A stretch of DNA of 64,000 bases from an uncultured Oscillospiraceae bacterium (GTDB lineage Bacteria > Bacillota > Clostridia > Oscillospirales > Oscillospiraceae), in assembly GCA_934565415.1 (NCBI GenBank), contig CAKTHQ010000010.1, positions 1-64,000 of the forward strand, in the 5' to 3' direction. The notes beneath the pieces are model-generated. The model saw only the letters and a program-made list of their open reading frames with translations. It had not been told where the DNA came from and made no database searches. Within the stretch, counting starts at the first letter, position 1. Each line of letters starts with the position of its first letter. Shown one piece after another: positions 38,318 through 47,381 of the stretch. The position numbers and the translations under genes were made by a program.

Positions 38318-39403
38318 ATGAAGAAACTCATCGCTCTCGCCCTGGCTATGGTCATGGTTCTGGGCCTGTGTGCCTGCGGCAGCTCCGCTCCCGCCACCAC
38401 CGAGGCTCCTGCCACCACCGCCGCCGCTGCTGACGCTGCCGCCGATGCCGAAACTCCCGCCGCTGCCAACGATCCCGCAGTTCACCTGATTTTCACCGCC
38501 AACGCTTCCAGCGCCGACTGGCATGGCAAGGCCATGACCACCTTCGCCGAGGAAGTTGAGAAGCTGTCCGGCGGCTCCGTCACCTGTGACGTGTTCCCCG
38601 ACTCCACCCTGTTCTCCTCCGAGAACGAGTGGGATGCCATCAACACCGGCTCCGCTGCCGGCGGCGCTGACATCGCTTACATCTCCTTCCAGACCCTGTC
38701 CACCCAGCCCGACCTGGCTTGGTGCGAAATGATCGGTACCGCTTACTTCTGGAACGACTACGATCACATGACCTCCACCCTGAACGGCCCCGTCGGCCAG
38801 GAAGTCTACGACAAGATCGCTGCCGCTACCAATGTTACCCCCATCAACGCTTTCTACCTGGGCGCCCGCGTAATCAACACCAGAACCAAGGTCATCAACT
38901 CCTACGCTGACATGAACGGCGTGCTGCTGCGTATGCCCGGCTCCGAAGCCTGGCAGAACCTGGGCAAGGCCCTGGGTGCCGAGCCCACCGCTCTGGCCTT
39001 CTCCGAGCTGTACACCGCTCTGCAGACCGGCGCTGTGGAAGGCCAGGACAACCCCCTGCCCTCCGACTGGAATGCCGGCTTCTACGAGGTTGCCAAGAAC
39101 TTCGCCATCACCAACCACGTTGTTGACTCCATCCTGCCCTGCATCAACACTGATACCTGGAACAGCATGACCGCCGCCCAGCAGCAGGCTGTGAAGGATG
39201 CCTTCGAGGTTGCCCGTGAGTACAACGACACCGAGCGTCTGAACCAGGAGAGCTCCATCATCGCCGATCTGGAAGGCGCCGGCTGCACCATCACCTATCC
39301 CGACATCACCGAGTTCAAAGCCAACGCCACCGCTTGGTACGATGCTCATCCCGAAATCAAGGCCAACTGGGATATGGACCTGTACGCCAAGCTGCAGGGC
39401 TAA
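38318..39403 (+). CDS. dctP: TRAP transporter solute-binding lipoprotein DctP
   Basis: A 361-residue protein. The signal peptide ends in the lipobox LGLCAC, followed by an Ala/Thr-rich linker and a DctP fold. The fold includes SADWHGKAMTTFAEEVEKLSGG and the family segment VLLRMPGSEAWQNLGKALGA, which holds the Arg that binds the ligand carboxylate. The ligand is therefore probably a carboxylic acid such as a uronate or sugar acid. AGGAGG lies before the ATG. Confidence 0.93.
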   Translation: MKKLIALALAMVMVLGLCACGSSAPATTEAPATTAAAADAAADAETPAAANDPAVHLIFTANASSADWHGKAMTTFAEEVEKLSGGSVTCDVFPDSTLFSSENEWDAINTGSAAGGADIAYISFQTLSTQPDLAWCEMIGTAYFWNDYDHMTSTLNGPVGQEVYDKIAAATNVTPINAFYLGARVINTRTKVINSYADMNGVLLRMPGSEAWQNLGKALGAEPTALAFSELYTALQTGAVEGQDNPLPSDWNAGFYEVAKNFAITNHVVDSILPCINTDTWNSMTAAQQQAVKDAFEVAREYNDTERLNQESSIIADLEGAGCTITYPDITEFKANATAWYDAHPEIKANWDMDLYAKLQG

Positions 39404-39445
39404 GCAAAACCTGTTTCCATCGCTTTCAGACAACTGAAATCTTCT

Positions 39446-39482
39446 TCGGGGCAGGTCCGACAGGATCTGCCCCCCTTTTCTT
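39446..39482 (+). terminator. Partial terminator between dctP and dctQ
   Basis: GGGGCAGGTCC and GGATCTGCCCC form a strong stem followed by CCTTTTCTTCC. A leaky terminator here would make binding protein in excess over permease. Confidence 0.65.
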
Positions 39483-39551
39483 CCAGGCAAATCAAAGCAT
39501 TTCAACCGGCTTCTCCGGGAAGCCCCCAAATTTGATTAGGAGGATGAACCC

Positions 39552-40091
39552 TTGAAAAAAGCAAAGAAATTCGGCGCTGCGATCATGGACATCCTGGGCG
39601 TTTGGTTCCCCTGTGTCATTTATGTCGTTTTGTTCCTCTCCTTCGTTGCCACCATCGTCATGCGTTACTGCTTCAATAAGGCCCTGTCCTGGGGCAACGA
39701 GGTTGCCGTTCTGTGCTATATGTGGATCATGTTCTTCGGCTGCGGCAAGGCCATCGAAAACGACGAGCACGTTGTGTTCTCTCTGGTTTATGACAAGTGC
39801 TCCCCCAAGGTCCAGATGCTCATGAAGATCGTTTACAATGTTCTTCTGGCCGTGCTGATCGGCATTGCGATCCCCCCCTGCGTTAAGATGCTGGTGAAGT
39901 CCACCCAGATCACCGGCATTCTGAAGATCCCCTACACCATCTGCTTTGCGCCCTACATCTGGATGCTGGCAGAGACCGTTGTCCGCTCCCTCATCAATGT
40001 GAAAAAAGCCATTGATGAATACAAAAATCCCGTGCATCCCACCACTCCCCAGCAGGAGCTGAAGGATGCGGAACAGGAGGTCACCGCATGA
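39552..40091 (+). CDS. dctQ: TRAP transporter small permease DctQ
   Basis: A 179-residue membrane protein with four spans, including VVMRYCFNKALSWGNEVAVL in the IVMRYCFN form usual for DctQ, and WIMFFGCGKAIENDEHVVF. It scaffolds the large permease DctM. The start is TTG 39552 behind AGGAGG. It overlaps dctM by four bases (ATGA). Confidence 0.92.
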   Translation: MKKAKKFGAAIMDILGVWFPCVIYVVLFLSFVATIVMRYCFNKALSWGNEVAVLCYMWIMFFGCGKAIENDEHVVFSLVYDKCSPKVQMLMKIVYNVLLAVLIGIAIPPCVKMLVKSTQITGILKIPYTICFAPYIWMLAETVVRSLINVKKAIDEYKNPVHPTTPQQELKDAEQEVTA

Positions 40092-41377
40092 ATTGGGGTG
40101 TATTTGTTCTTTTCGTATCCCTGGCAGTGTTCTTTATCATAAGGATGCCTATCTCCTTCGCTATGCTGGCATCCTGCATCATCTACTTCCTGGTAGCCGC
40201 TCCCGCCGCTCTGGGCAATGTTTACACGGTTATCACCGGTAACATGATCGCCGGCTTTACCATGCTGGCGGCTCCCCTGTTCGTCTTCATGGCAAACGTG
40301 CTGAATGAGGGCGAAGTCACCGACAAGATGTTTGACTTCTGCAACGGTCTGCTGGGCCGTATGAAGGGCGGCACGGCCCAGGTCAACGTTTTCATCTCCC
40401 TGATTTTCTCCGGTATGACCGGCTCCGCCATTGCCGACGCCTCCGGCATCGGCCTGATGGAAATCGAGCAGATGAAAAAGGAAGGCTACGATCCGGAGTT
40501 CAGCTGCGCCATTACCGCCGCCTCCGCCACCGTAGGCCCCATCTTCCCCCCTTCCATCCCCATGGTTATCTACGCCATGCTTTCCGGCGCTTCCGTCGGT
40601 AAGCTGTTCGCCGGCGGCATGGTTCCCGGCGTTCTGCTGGCTGTCCTGCTGATGATTTACTGCTTCTTTCTTTCCGAAAAGCGGAACTACCCCTCCGGCG
40701 TAAAGATGACCCTGAAGCAGTTCGGCAAGGCCACCCTGGTGGCTGCCCCCGCTCTGTTTACCGTGGTTCTGCTGCTGGGCGGCATCTACTCCGGCGTCTG
40801 CACCCCCACCGAGGCCGGTGCTCTGGCTTCCGCCTACGCCCTGCTGATCGGCTTCCTGGTTTACCGGAGCCTGGGCTGGAAGAAGCTGCTCACCATCCTG
40901 AAGAAGACCGCCGCCAACACCGCCACTCTGGCTCTGCTCTGCGGCACCGCTTACCTGTTCTCCTTCATCGTGTCCCGTGAGAAGGTTCCCGCTGCCGTCG
41001 GCGCCTTTGTTACCGGCATCACCACCAACAAGTACGTATTCCTGTTCGTTGTGAACATCGTGTTCCTGCTGCTGGGCTGCGTCCTGGATGTTTCTACCAT
41101 TCAGCTGGTGTTCGTGCCCATGGTGCTGCCTCTGGTGAAGTCCTTCGGCATCGACCTGGTCCACTTCGGTGTCGTTATCTGCCTGAACATGATGATCGGC
41201 CTGTCCACCCCGCCCTTCGGTATGCTGCTGTTTATCGTCGCCGGTCTGGGCAAAACCAAGATGGCAGGCGTTATCAAAGAGATCCTGCCCATGGTTCTCA
41301 TTATGATCGGTCTGCTGTTTGCCGTTACCTACATCCCCGACCTGATTATGTTCATCCCCAACCATATGATGGGCTAA
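40088..41377 (+). CDS. dctM: TRAP transporter large permease DctM
   Basis: A 429-residue membrane protein with about 12 spans. The family blocks GMTGSAIADASGIGLMEIEQ and PTEAGALASAYALLIG are present. It forms the Na+-driven transport path with DctQ and receives ligand from DctP. Its start overlaps the dctQ stop. Confidence 0.94.
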   Translation: MNWGVFVLFVSLAVFFIIRMPISFAMLASCIIYFLVAAPAALGNVYTVITGNMIAGFTMLAAPLFVFMANVLNEGEVTDKMFDFCNGLLGRMKGGTAQVNVFISLIFSGMTGSAIADASGIGLMEIEQMKKEGYDPEFSCAITAASATVGPIFPPSIPMVIYAMLSGASVGKLFAGGMVPGVLLAVLLMIYCFFLSEKRNYPSGVKMTLKQFGKATLVAAPALFTVVLLLGGIYSGVCTPTEAGALASAYALLIGFLVYRSLGWKKLLTILKKTAANTATLALLCGTAYLFSFIVSREKVPAAVGAFVTGITTNKYVFLFVVNIVFLLLGCVLDVSTIQLVFVPMVLPLVKSFGIDLVHFGVVICLNMMIGLSTPPFGMLLFIVAGLGKTKMAGVIKEILPMVLIMIGLLFAVTYIPDLIMFIPNHMMG

Positions 41378-41384
41378 ATACCCC

Positions 41385-41423
41385 TGATCCGCCCCGCCGG
41401 CTATCCGACGGGGCGGATTTTCG
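41385..41423 (+). terminator. Terminator after dctM
   Basis: A perfect 10-bp stem ATCCGCCCCG/CGGGGCGGAT with a 12-base loop and a short TTTT tail. The weak tail may allow read-through into the rhamnosidase gene 40 bases on. Confidence 0.65.
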
Positions 41424-41468
41424 GGTAACGGGACCCCTTTTCTATTTTCCCCCTCAAAGGAGACATCT

Positions 41469-44400
41469 ATGACAATCAAACGAATTTCCCAATTGCGGCA
41501 GCTGCTCCCTCAGCCCGGGGCCGCCTATCGCAGCGCCCCCTTCTGGGGCTGGAACGACCGGCTGAATCCTAAGGAGCTTCGCCGCCAGCTGAAGGATATG
41601 CACGACCACGGTATGGGCGGCGCCTTTATCCACTCCCGGGAGGGCCTGGAGACCCCCTACCTTTCCGATGAATGGATGGACGATGTGGCTGCCTCTCTGG
41701 AGGAAGCCAAAGCCCAGGATATGGAGCTGTGGATTTACGACGAGGATAAGTGGCCCTCCGGCAGCGCCGGGGGCATGGTCAGCGCCACGGACCGGGAAGC
41801 CTACACCGCCAAGGGCCTGACCCTGGAGGTTCTTTCCGCAGGTGAATCCCCTGCGGAAGATACCTTCGGCATCCGCACCGTAGGCATTTATCCCGCCCAG
41901 GTAGAAGGCAGCAAAATCCGTCTGGGCAGCGGTGAACAAAAGGTCATCCTGCGCAGCGAGATTTCCGGCCCTTCCGAGTGGTACAACGGCTTTGCGCCCC
42001 CCGATAACCTGAACCCGGATGCCGTAAAAACCTTTTTGACCCTGACCCACGAAAAATACCGCCAGCGCTTCGGCCAGGATTTTGGCGGTGCCATCAAAGG
42101 CTTCTTTACCGACGAACCCAACTGCTGCGACTTCTACAGCGAATTTACCCCCGGCCGCCCCTGGCTCCCCTGGACCGCAGGCTTTGTGGATTACTTCCGG
42201 GTCCACCGGGGCTATGACCCCACAGGCAAGCTGCCCCTGCTGTTCTTCCGGGGAGAGGGCTGCGAAAAAATCCGCCACGACTATTGGCGGACCCTGGCCG
42301 AGCTGTTCAGCGAAAGCTATATGAAGCAGATTTACGACTACTGCCAGAAAAACCGCATGGAGCTTACCGGCCATATGCTCTACGAAAACGACCTGGGCTA
42401 CAATATCCGGGTTTGCGGCGCAGCCATGCCCCAGTACCGGTACCTGAACCGTCCGGGCATTGATATTCTGGGCGAACAGGCCCGGGAATACCTGACGGTC
42501 CGGCAGTGCGCCAGTGTAGCCAACCAGTACGGCCGGGAAAACACCATTTCCGAGACCTACGGCTGCACCGGCTGGGAATTTGACTTTGAGGGCCAGAAGT
42601 GGCTGGCCGACTGGCAGTTTGTCAACGGCATTACCCGCCGCTGCCAGCACCTGGCCCTGTACTCCATTACCGGCTGCCGGAAGCGGGACTATCCTCCGGT
42701 TTTCAACTATCAGAACAGCTGGTGGGAGCAGAACAAGGCCATGGAGGACTACTTTGCCCGGGTTACCGCCTGCGTACAGGCCGGTGAGGTTCGGCGGCGC
42801 ATCCTGATGCTGCATCCCATTTCCGGAATGTGGACCCAGTGCGGCTGCGACCCCGAGGAGGATCTGCACCGGGTGGAAATGAACATGGGCTGGACGGACA
42901 GCCACATCATGGGCCTGAACGAGCAGGCCGACCGGTACAACCGGCTGACGGAAGCGATGCTGCGCAATCATCTGGACTTTGACTTTGGCGACGAGATTAT
43001 TCTTTCCGAGAATGCTTCCGTGGATTCCCAGGGCTTCCGGGTGGGCCTGCGGCATTACGATACCCTGGTCATTCCGGAAACGGCCTCTGTATTTGCCTCC
43101 ACCCTGGACCTGATCGAAGACTTTCTGCGGTCCGGCGGCAAGGTAATCTGGATGGGGCAGCTGCCCACCATGGTTGAGGGCGTTCCCTCCGACCGGCCCG
43201 CTGCGCTTGTAAAGCAGTACCCAGTCCTCCGGGTTCGCGATCAGCAGGCTCTGCTGGATGCTTTGGGCGAAGACCGCAGGGATCTGTCCGTCCAGGCCGT
43301 CACCGGCGGAGAGGACACCCAGATTCTGACCATGCTGCGGAAAACGGAGGACGGCCAGGTGCTGTTTGCCGTCAACCACGACCGCAATACCGGCCACTTT
43401 GTTACCTTCCGGCTGAAGGCCCAGGGGCAGGTCACCGCTCTGGATCCCTGGACCGGAGAGACATCCCCGGTTCCCGCCGTTCAGGAAGACGGAAAACTGT
43501 GCTTCGCCCAGCTGCTGGCCCCGGCCGAGACCCGGGTGTTCTTTGTGGAAGCGGACAAGCAGCCTCTTTCCGGTTCTCTGCTGCCCCCCTACGAGCATCC
43601 CCACCGGACGGAGCCCGTGTTTGCGGTTCTGGGGCCGGAGGCTCCCATTCGCCGGGCGGAGCCCAATGCCCTAACATTGGATATGTGCACCTACAGCCTG
43701 GATGGCAGCGCCCCCTCCGGGGAAATGGAGGTCTGGATGGCCCAGCGGGAAATCCGGAAGGCACTGTCTATGCCCCCGGTATACTATAACGGCGCCCCCC
43801 AGCGCTACACTTGGCTCAAAGGAAGGAACGACGGGAAGCCCTTTGCCCTGCGCTTCACCTTCCAGGTTCGGGATGTTCCCAAGGAAAACTGCTATCTGGC
43901 CGTAGAAAAGCCCCAGGGCCTGACCCTTACCTGCAACGGCCAGAGCTGCACCCTGACGGACCGGTGGTATTCCGACCGGGCTACCCGGCTGTTTGCCCTG
44001 CCCCGGCTGCAGCCCGGTAAAAACGAGCTGACCCTCAGCGGCATTTACACGGAAGAGCGGGAGCTGGAGAATGTATTCCTCCTGGGTGACTTTGCCGTAA
44101 ACCGGCAGCGGGAGATTGCTGCGGAGACCGGCATTCTCCACTTTGGAGACTGGTGCACCCAGGGCTACTACCACTACAGCGGCAGCATCCTCTATTCCTT
44201 CCGGGTTCCCGGCCTGACGGACCCCAATCTGCAAATCCGCCTCCATATGGGTGCCTTTTCCGCGTCCGTGGCTGAGGTCCTGGTAAACGGCCGCTCTGCC
44301 GGGCTGGTCTTCGGCAAAACCCGCAGCAGTCTGGATCTTACGGACCTGCTGACCCCAGAGGAAAATACTCTGGAAATCAAGGTTACCGGTACCCCCCGGA

Positions 44401-44564
44401 ACCTGTACGGCCCCTTCCACCAGCCCTACACCGGCTGCGCCCGGATCAGTTGGGAGGACTTCCGCAAAGAGGGCCCGGACCGCTGCGACGGCTATGTATT
44501 GCAGCCCTACGGCCTGTTTGAACAAATTACCCTGACAAAAACCAAAAAGGAGAATGTAAAATGA
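41469..44564 (+). CDS. Glycoside hydrolase, GH106-like alpha-L-rhamnosidase
   Basis: A 1031-residue protein. The N-terminal part (SAPFWGWNDRLNPKELRRQL, GMGGAFIHSREGL, LWIYDEDKWPSGSAGG) is a (beta/alpha)8 domain of the type found in GH106-like enzymes. TYGCTGWEFDFEGQKWLADW lies around residue 360, and beta-sandwich regions fill the last 350 residues. No signal peptide is present, so it acts in the cytoplasm on imported oligosaccharides. Linkage to rhamnose genes supports rhamnosidase activity; the exact substrate is inferred. AAAGGAG precedes the ATG. Confidence 0.75.
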   Translation: MTIKRISQLRQLLPQPGAAYRSAPFWGWNDRLNPKELRRQLKDMHDHGMGGAFIHSREGLETPYLSDEWMDDVAASLEEAKAQDMELWIYDEDKWPSGSAGGMVSATDREAYTAKGLTLEVLSAGESPAEDTFGIRTVGIYPAQVEGSKIRLGSGEQKVILRSEISGPSEWYNGFAPPDNLNPDAVKTFLTLTHEKYRQRFGQDFGGAIKGFFTDEPNCCDFYSEFTPGRPWLPWTAGFVDYFRVHRGYDPTGKLPLLFFRGEGCEKIRHDYWRTLAELFSESYMKQIYDYCQKNRMELTGHMLYENDLGYNIRVCGAAMPQYRYLNRPGIDILGEQAREYLTVRQCASVANQYGRENTISETYGCTGWEFDFEGQKWLADWQFVNGITRRCQHLALYSITGCRKRDYPPVFNYQNSWWEQNKAMEDYFARVTACVQAGEVRRRILMLHPISGMWTQCGCDPEEDLHRVEMNMGWTDSHIMGLNEQADRYNRLTEAMLRNHLDFDFGDEIILSENASVDSQGFRVGLRHYDTLVIPETASVFASTLDLIEDFLRSGGKVIWMGQLPTMVEGVPSDRPAALVKQYPVLRVRDQQALLDALGEDRRDLSVQAVTGGEDTQILTMLRKTEDGQVLFAVNHDRNTGHFVTFRLKAQGQVTALDPWTGETSPVPAVQEDGKLCFAQLLAPAETRVFFVEADKQPLSGSLLPPYEHPHRTEPVFAVLGPEAPIRRAEPNALTLDMCTYSLDGSAPSGEMEVWMAQREIRKALSMPPVYYNGAPQRYTWLKGRNDGKPFALRFTFQVRDVPKENCYLAVEKPQGLTLTCNGQSCTLTDRWYSDRATRLFALPRLQPGKNELTLSGIYTEERELENVFLLGDFAVNRQREIAAETGILHFGDWCTQGYYHYSGSILYSFRVPGLTDPNLQIRLHMGAFSASVAEVLVNGRSAGLVFGKTRSSLDLTDLLTPEENTLEIKVTGTPRNLYGPFHQPYTGCARISWEDFRKEGPDRCDGYVLQPYGLFEQITLTKTKKENVK

Positions 44565-45016
44565 TTTCCGATAAGCTTTCCAACCTGCATACCTACCCCG
44601 AGCTTGCCAAATACGAGGCCGACATTCTTGGCTTTGTGGAAAAAATGAAGGACCATCCTGCCGACGGCCGCTACGACCTGCGGGGCGACGAGCTCTTTGC
44701 CCTGGTCCAGCGCTATGAAACCAAGCCCCTGGAGGGGGCTCTCATGGAATCCCATAAGCTCTATGCCGACCTGCAGTACATCTACTCCGGCAAGGAATGG
44801 ATCTATGTGGACTTTGCCGACGAGCTCACCGTAAGTGACGACCGGACCCCGGCCTCCGACATTCTCTTCTACGAAAATCGGCCCAACAAGGGCGGCAGCC
44901 TGCTCTGTGCCGGTATGTTCGGCTACTACGCTCCCCAGGACGCCCATATGCCCTGCATCCAGGTGGACGGCCCCGAGAAGGTAGAGAAAATCGTATTTAA
45001 AATCCGCGTCAGATAA
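44561..45016 (+). CDS. YhcH/YjgK/YiaL family protein
   Basis: A 151-residue cupin-like protein. LEGALMESHKLYADLQYIYSG and FGYYAPQDAHMPCIQVDGPE give the conserved His/Glu metal-site pattern of the family. Relatives occur with sialic acid, xylulose and uronate pathways and are thought to be sugar-acid anomerases or isomerases. Its ATG overlaps the rhamnosidase stop (ATGA), so the two are made together. Confidence 0.9.
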   Translation: MISDKLSNLHTYPELAKYEADILGFVEKMKDHPADGRYDLRGDELFALVQRYETKPLEGALMESHKLYADLQYIYSGKEWIYVDFADELTVSDDRTPASDILFYENRPNKGGSLLCAGMFGYYAPQDAHMPCIQVDGPEKVEKIVFKIRVR

Positions 45017-45039
45017 TTTTTCGGAAAAGGAGCCCCGCC

Positions 45040-46017
45040 ATGCATGAAGCACTTCTGCACCGCCTGCAGCAAATCACGCCGGAGGAGCAGGCCATTCTGG
45101 AAGGCAGAACAACCATCAACCGGGAGCTGTATATGCAGGGCCCGGGAAACACCATCCAGGCCCAGAAGCTGCTGGAGGCCGGGAAGCTCATCACCGTTCG
45201 GCCCAATACCCGCTTTATCCATTTTCCGGAACACACCCACGACTATGTGGAAATGGTGTATATGTGCTCCGGTGCCACCACCCATATCGTAAACGGGAAG
45301 GCGCTGCGGCTCCGGGCAGGCAATCTGCTGTTCCTCAGCCAAAGCGCCACCCACGAGGTAGAGCGGGCCGGAGAAACGGATGTGGCCGTCAATTTCATTG
45401 TTCTGCCCGCTTTTTTTGCGGCAACCCTCTCCTGGATGGGGGATGCGGAAACACCCCTGCGGCGGTTTCTGGTGGACTGCCTCTGCTCCGAGCAATCCGG
45501 CCCCGGCTTCCTCCACTTTGATGTGGCCGACCGGATTCCCATCCAGAACCTGGTGGAAAACCTGCTGCTGATTCTGCTGGACAAGGGTCCTAACCGCCGC
45601 CGGCTTTCCCAGATGACCATGGCTCTGCTATTCAATCAACTGGTAGGGCAAACAGAGGCCCTCCTCAGCGACGATCAGGAGGAATCCGCCGTCATCGAGG
45701 TCCTGCGGTATGTAGAAACCAACTATGCCCATGGAAGTTTTGCGGAGCTTTCCCGGCAGCTGCACTATGCTCCCTCCTGGCTGTCCCGGGAGATTCGGCG
45801 AAAAACCGGAAAAACCTTTACCCAGCTTCTTCAGGAAAAGCGCCTTGCCCAGGCAGCCTATCTGCTGAAAAACACCCGCTGGAAGGTTGCGGATATTTCC
45901 GCCGCCGTGGGCTACGAAAATATCAGCTTCTTCCACCGGCTATTTCAGCAGACCTACGGCGTCTCCCCAAAGCATTACCGTGACGGATGCAGCCTGCAAG
46001 AGAGGACACTTTTTTAG
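45040..46017 (+). CDS. AraC family transcriptional regulator
   Basis: A 325-residue protein with an N-terminal cupin sensor (about 50-130; PEHTHDYVEMVYMCSGATTH) and a C-terminal double helix-turn-helix (about 225-320). The second helix region VADISAAVGYENISFFHRLF then QQTYGVSPKHYR is classic AraC. Its place between the YhcH gene and rhaB suggests it activates the rhamnose genes in response to rhamnose or a related sugar. GGAGCC precedes the ATG. Confidence 0.92.
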   Translation: MHEALLHRLQQITPEEQAILEGRTTINRELYMQGPGNTIQAQKLLEAGKLITVRPNTRFIHFPEHTHDYVEMVYMCSGATTHIVNGKALRLRAGNLLFLSQSATHEVERAGETDVAVNFIVLPAFFAATLSWMGDAETPLRRFLVDCLCSEQSGPGFLHFDVADRIPIQNLVENLLLILLDKGPNRRRLSQMTMALLFNQLVGQTEALLSDDQEESAVIEVLRYVETNYAHGSFAELSRQLHYAPSWLSREIRRKTGKTFTQLLQEKRLAQAAYLLKNTRWKVADISAAVGYENISFFHRLFQQTYGVSPKHYRDGCSLQERTLF

Positions 46018-46091
46018 AAAACCGAGGACCTTTCCTCCCCCTTGCTTCTGTGGTAAACTGTAGGAAGAACGACAAAAGGAGGCCAACGTAT

Positions 46092-47381
46092 ATGGAATAT
46101 TTCCTGGCCATTGATATTGGCGCCTCCTCCGGGCGGCACATCGTCGGTTGGAGAGAGGATGGCCGCGTTTGCACCAAGGAGGTCTATCGGTTCCCCAACG
46201 GTGTTCAGCGCCGGGAGGGACACCTGGTATGGGATATGGACGCCCTGCTTCAGGCCGTAAAAGATGGCATTGCCGCAGCGCAGGCCGAATTCCCAAAAAT
46301 CAGGAGTCTCTCCATCGATACCTGGGGCGTGGATTATGTGCTTTTGAAAGGGGAAGAACCGGTGCTGCCCGTATATGCCTATCGGGACAGCCGGACGGAA
46401 GCGGTGATCCCGGAGGTCCATGCCAGGGTCCCCTTCCCCACCCTCTACCGGCACACCGGCTGCCAGTTCCAGCCCTTCAATTCCATCTACCAGCTCTGCT
46501 GCGACAGGCAGGCCGGCCGGCTGGAGGGCGTCACGGATGTACTGATGATCCCGGAGTACCTGCTGTGGAGGCTCTGCGGCACAAAAGCCCGGGAATACAC
46601 CAATGCCACCACCATGGGGCTGGTGAATGCCAAAACGGGTGAATTCGACCGGGAGATTATAAAGGCCCTGGACCTTCCCGAAGCGCTGTTCCCAAGGCTG
46701 CAAAAGCCGGGCACCGTCCTGGGCAGCTATCAGGGCATCGAATGTATGCTCTGCGCCACCCACGATACCGGCTCTGCCGTGGAGGGAATCCCCATGGAGG
46801 ATAACGCCCCCTACATTTCCTCCGGTACCTGGAGCCTGCTGGGCGTCAAAACTCCCAAGCCCATTACGGACGAGCCGAGCCAGAAAGCCAACTACTCCAA
46901 CGAGGGCGGCGTGGGTTACAACCGCTACCAAAAAAACATCATGGGAATGTGGCTGGTCAACCGGCTGAAGGACGAGCTTTGCCCGGAAACCCCTTTCCCG
47001 GAAATCGTACAGGCAGCCGAAGGCAGCAAGTGTCAGGCACTGGTAAATGCCAACGGGCCGGAATTTCTGGCTCCTGTTTCCATGAAGGCCGCCTTTGACC
47101 AGGCCCTGGGCGCTCCCCTGCCCAGCGTGGGGGACTATTTCCGCTGTGCCTACCGGTCCCTGGCCCTTAGCTACGGGCAGGCCCTGGCAGAACTGGAGGA
47201 AAACACCGGTACCGCCTACGGCAGCGTTTACATTGTCGGCGGCGGCGCCAAGAACAAATTTCTGAATGATCTGACCCAGGAGGTCACCGGAAAGCAAATC
47301 ATTGCCCTGCCCATAGAAGCCACGGCGCTGGGCAACCTGAAAATTCAAATGCAGCAGGAGGAGTACAGTCATGTTAGTTGA
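46092..47381 (+). CDS. rhaB: Rhamnulokinase RhaB
   Basis: A 429-residue FGGY-family kinase phosphorylating L-rhamnulose. It starts FLAIDIGASSGRHIVGW (FGGY phosphate loop). SIDTWGVDYVLL and SSGTWSLLGVKTPKPITDE are typical of RhaB over other FGGY kinases. It is somewhat shorter than E. coli RhaB (489). AGGAGG precedes ATG 46092; the frame upstream overlaps araC and is not needed. It overlaps the isomerase gene by 11 bases. Confidence 0.9.
   Translation: MEYFLAIDIGASSGRHIVGWREDGRVCTKEVYRFPNGVQRREGHLVWDMDALLQAVKDGIAAAQAEFPKIRSLSIDTWGVDYVLLKGEEPVLPVYAYRDSRTEAVIPEVHARVPFPTLYRHTGCQFQPFNSIYQLCCDRQAGRLEGVTDVLMIPEYLLWRLCGTKAREYTNATTMGLVNAKTGEFDREIIKALDLPEALFPRLQKPGTVLGSYQGIECMLCATHDTGSAVEGIPMEDNAPYISSGTWSLLGVKTPKPITDEPSQKANYSNEGGVGYNRYQKNIMGMWLVNRLKDELCPETPFPEIVQAAEGSKCQALVNANGPEFLAPVSMKAAFDQALGAPLPSVGDYFRCAYRSLALSYGQALAELEENTGTAYGSVYIVGGGAKNKFLNDLTQEVTGKQIIALPIEATALGNLKIQMQQEEYSHVS

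Noticed and set aside
41454..43604. 716-codon minus-strand frame opposite the rhamnosidase
   Set aside because: No ribosome site or recognisable motif; the sense frame matches GH106-like blocks throughout.
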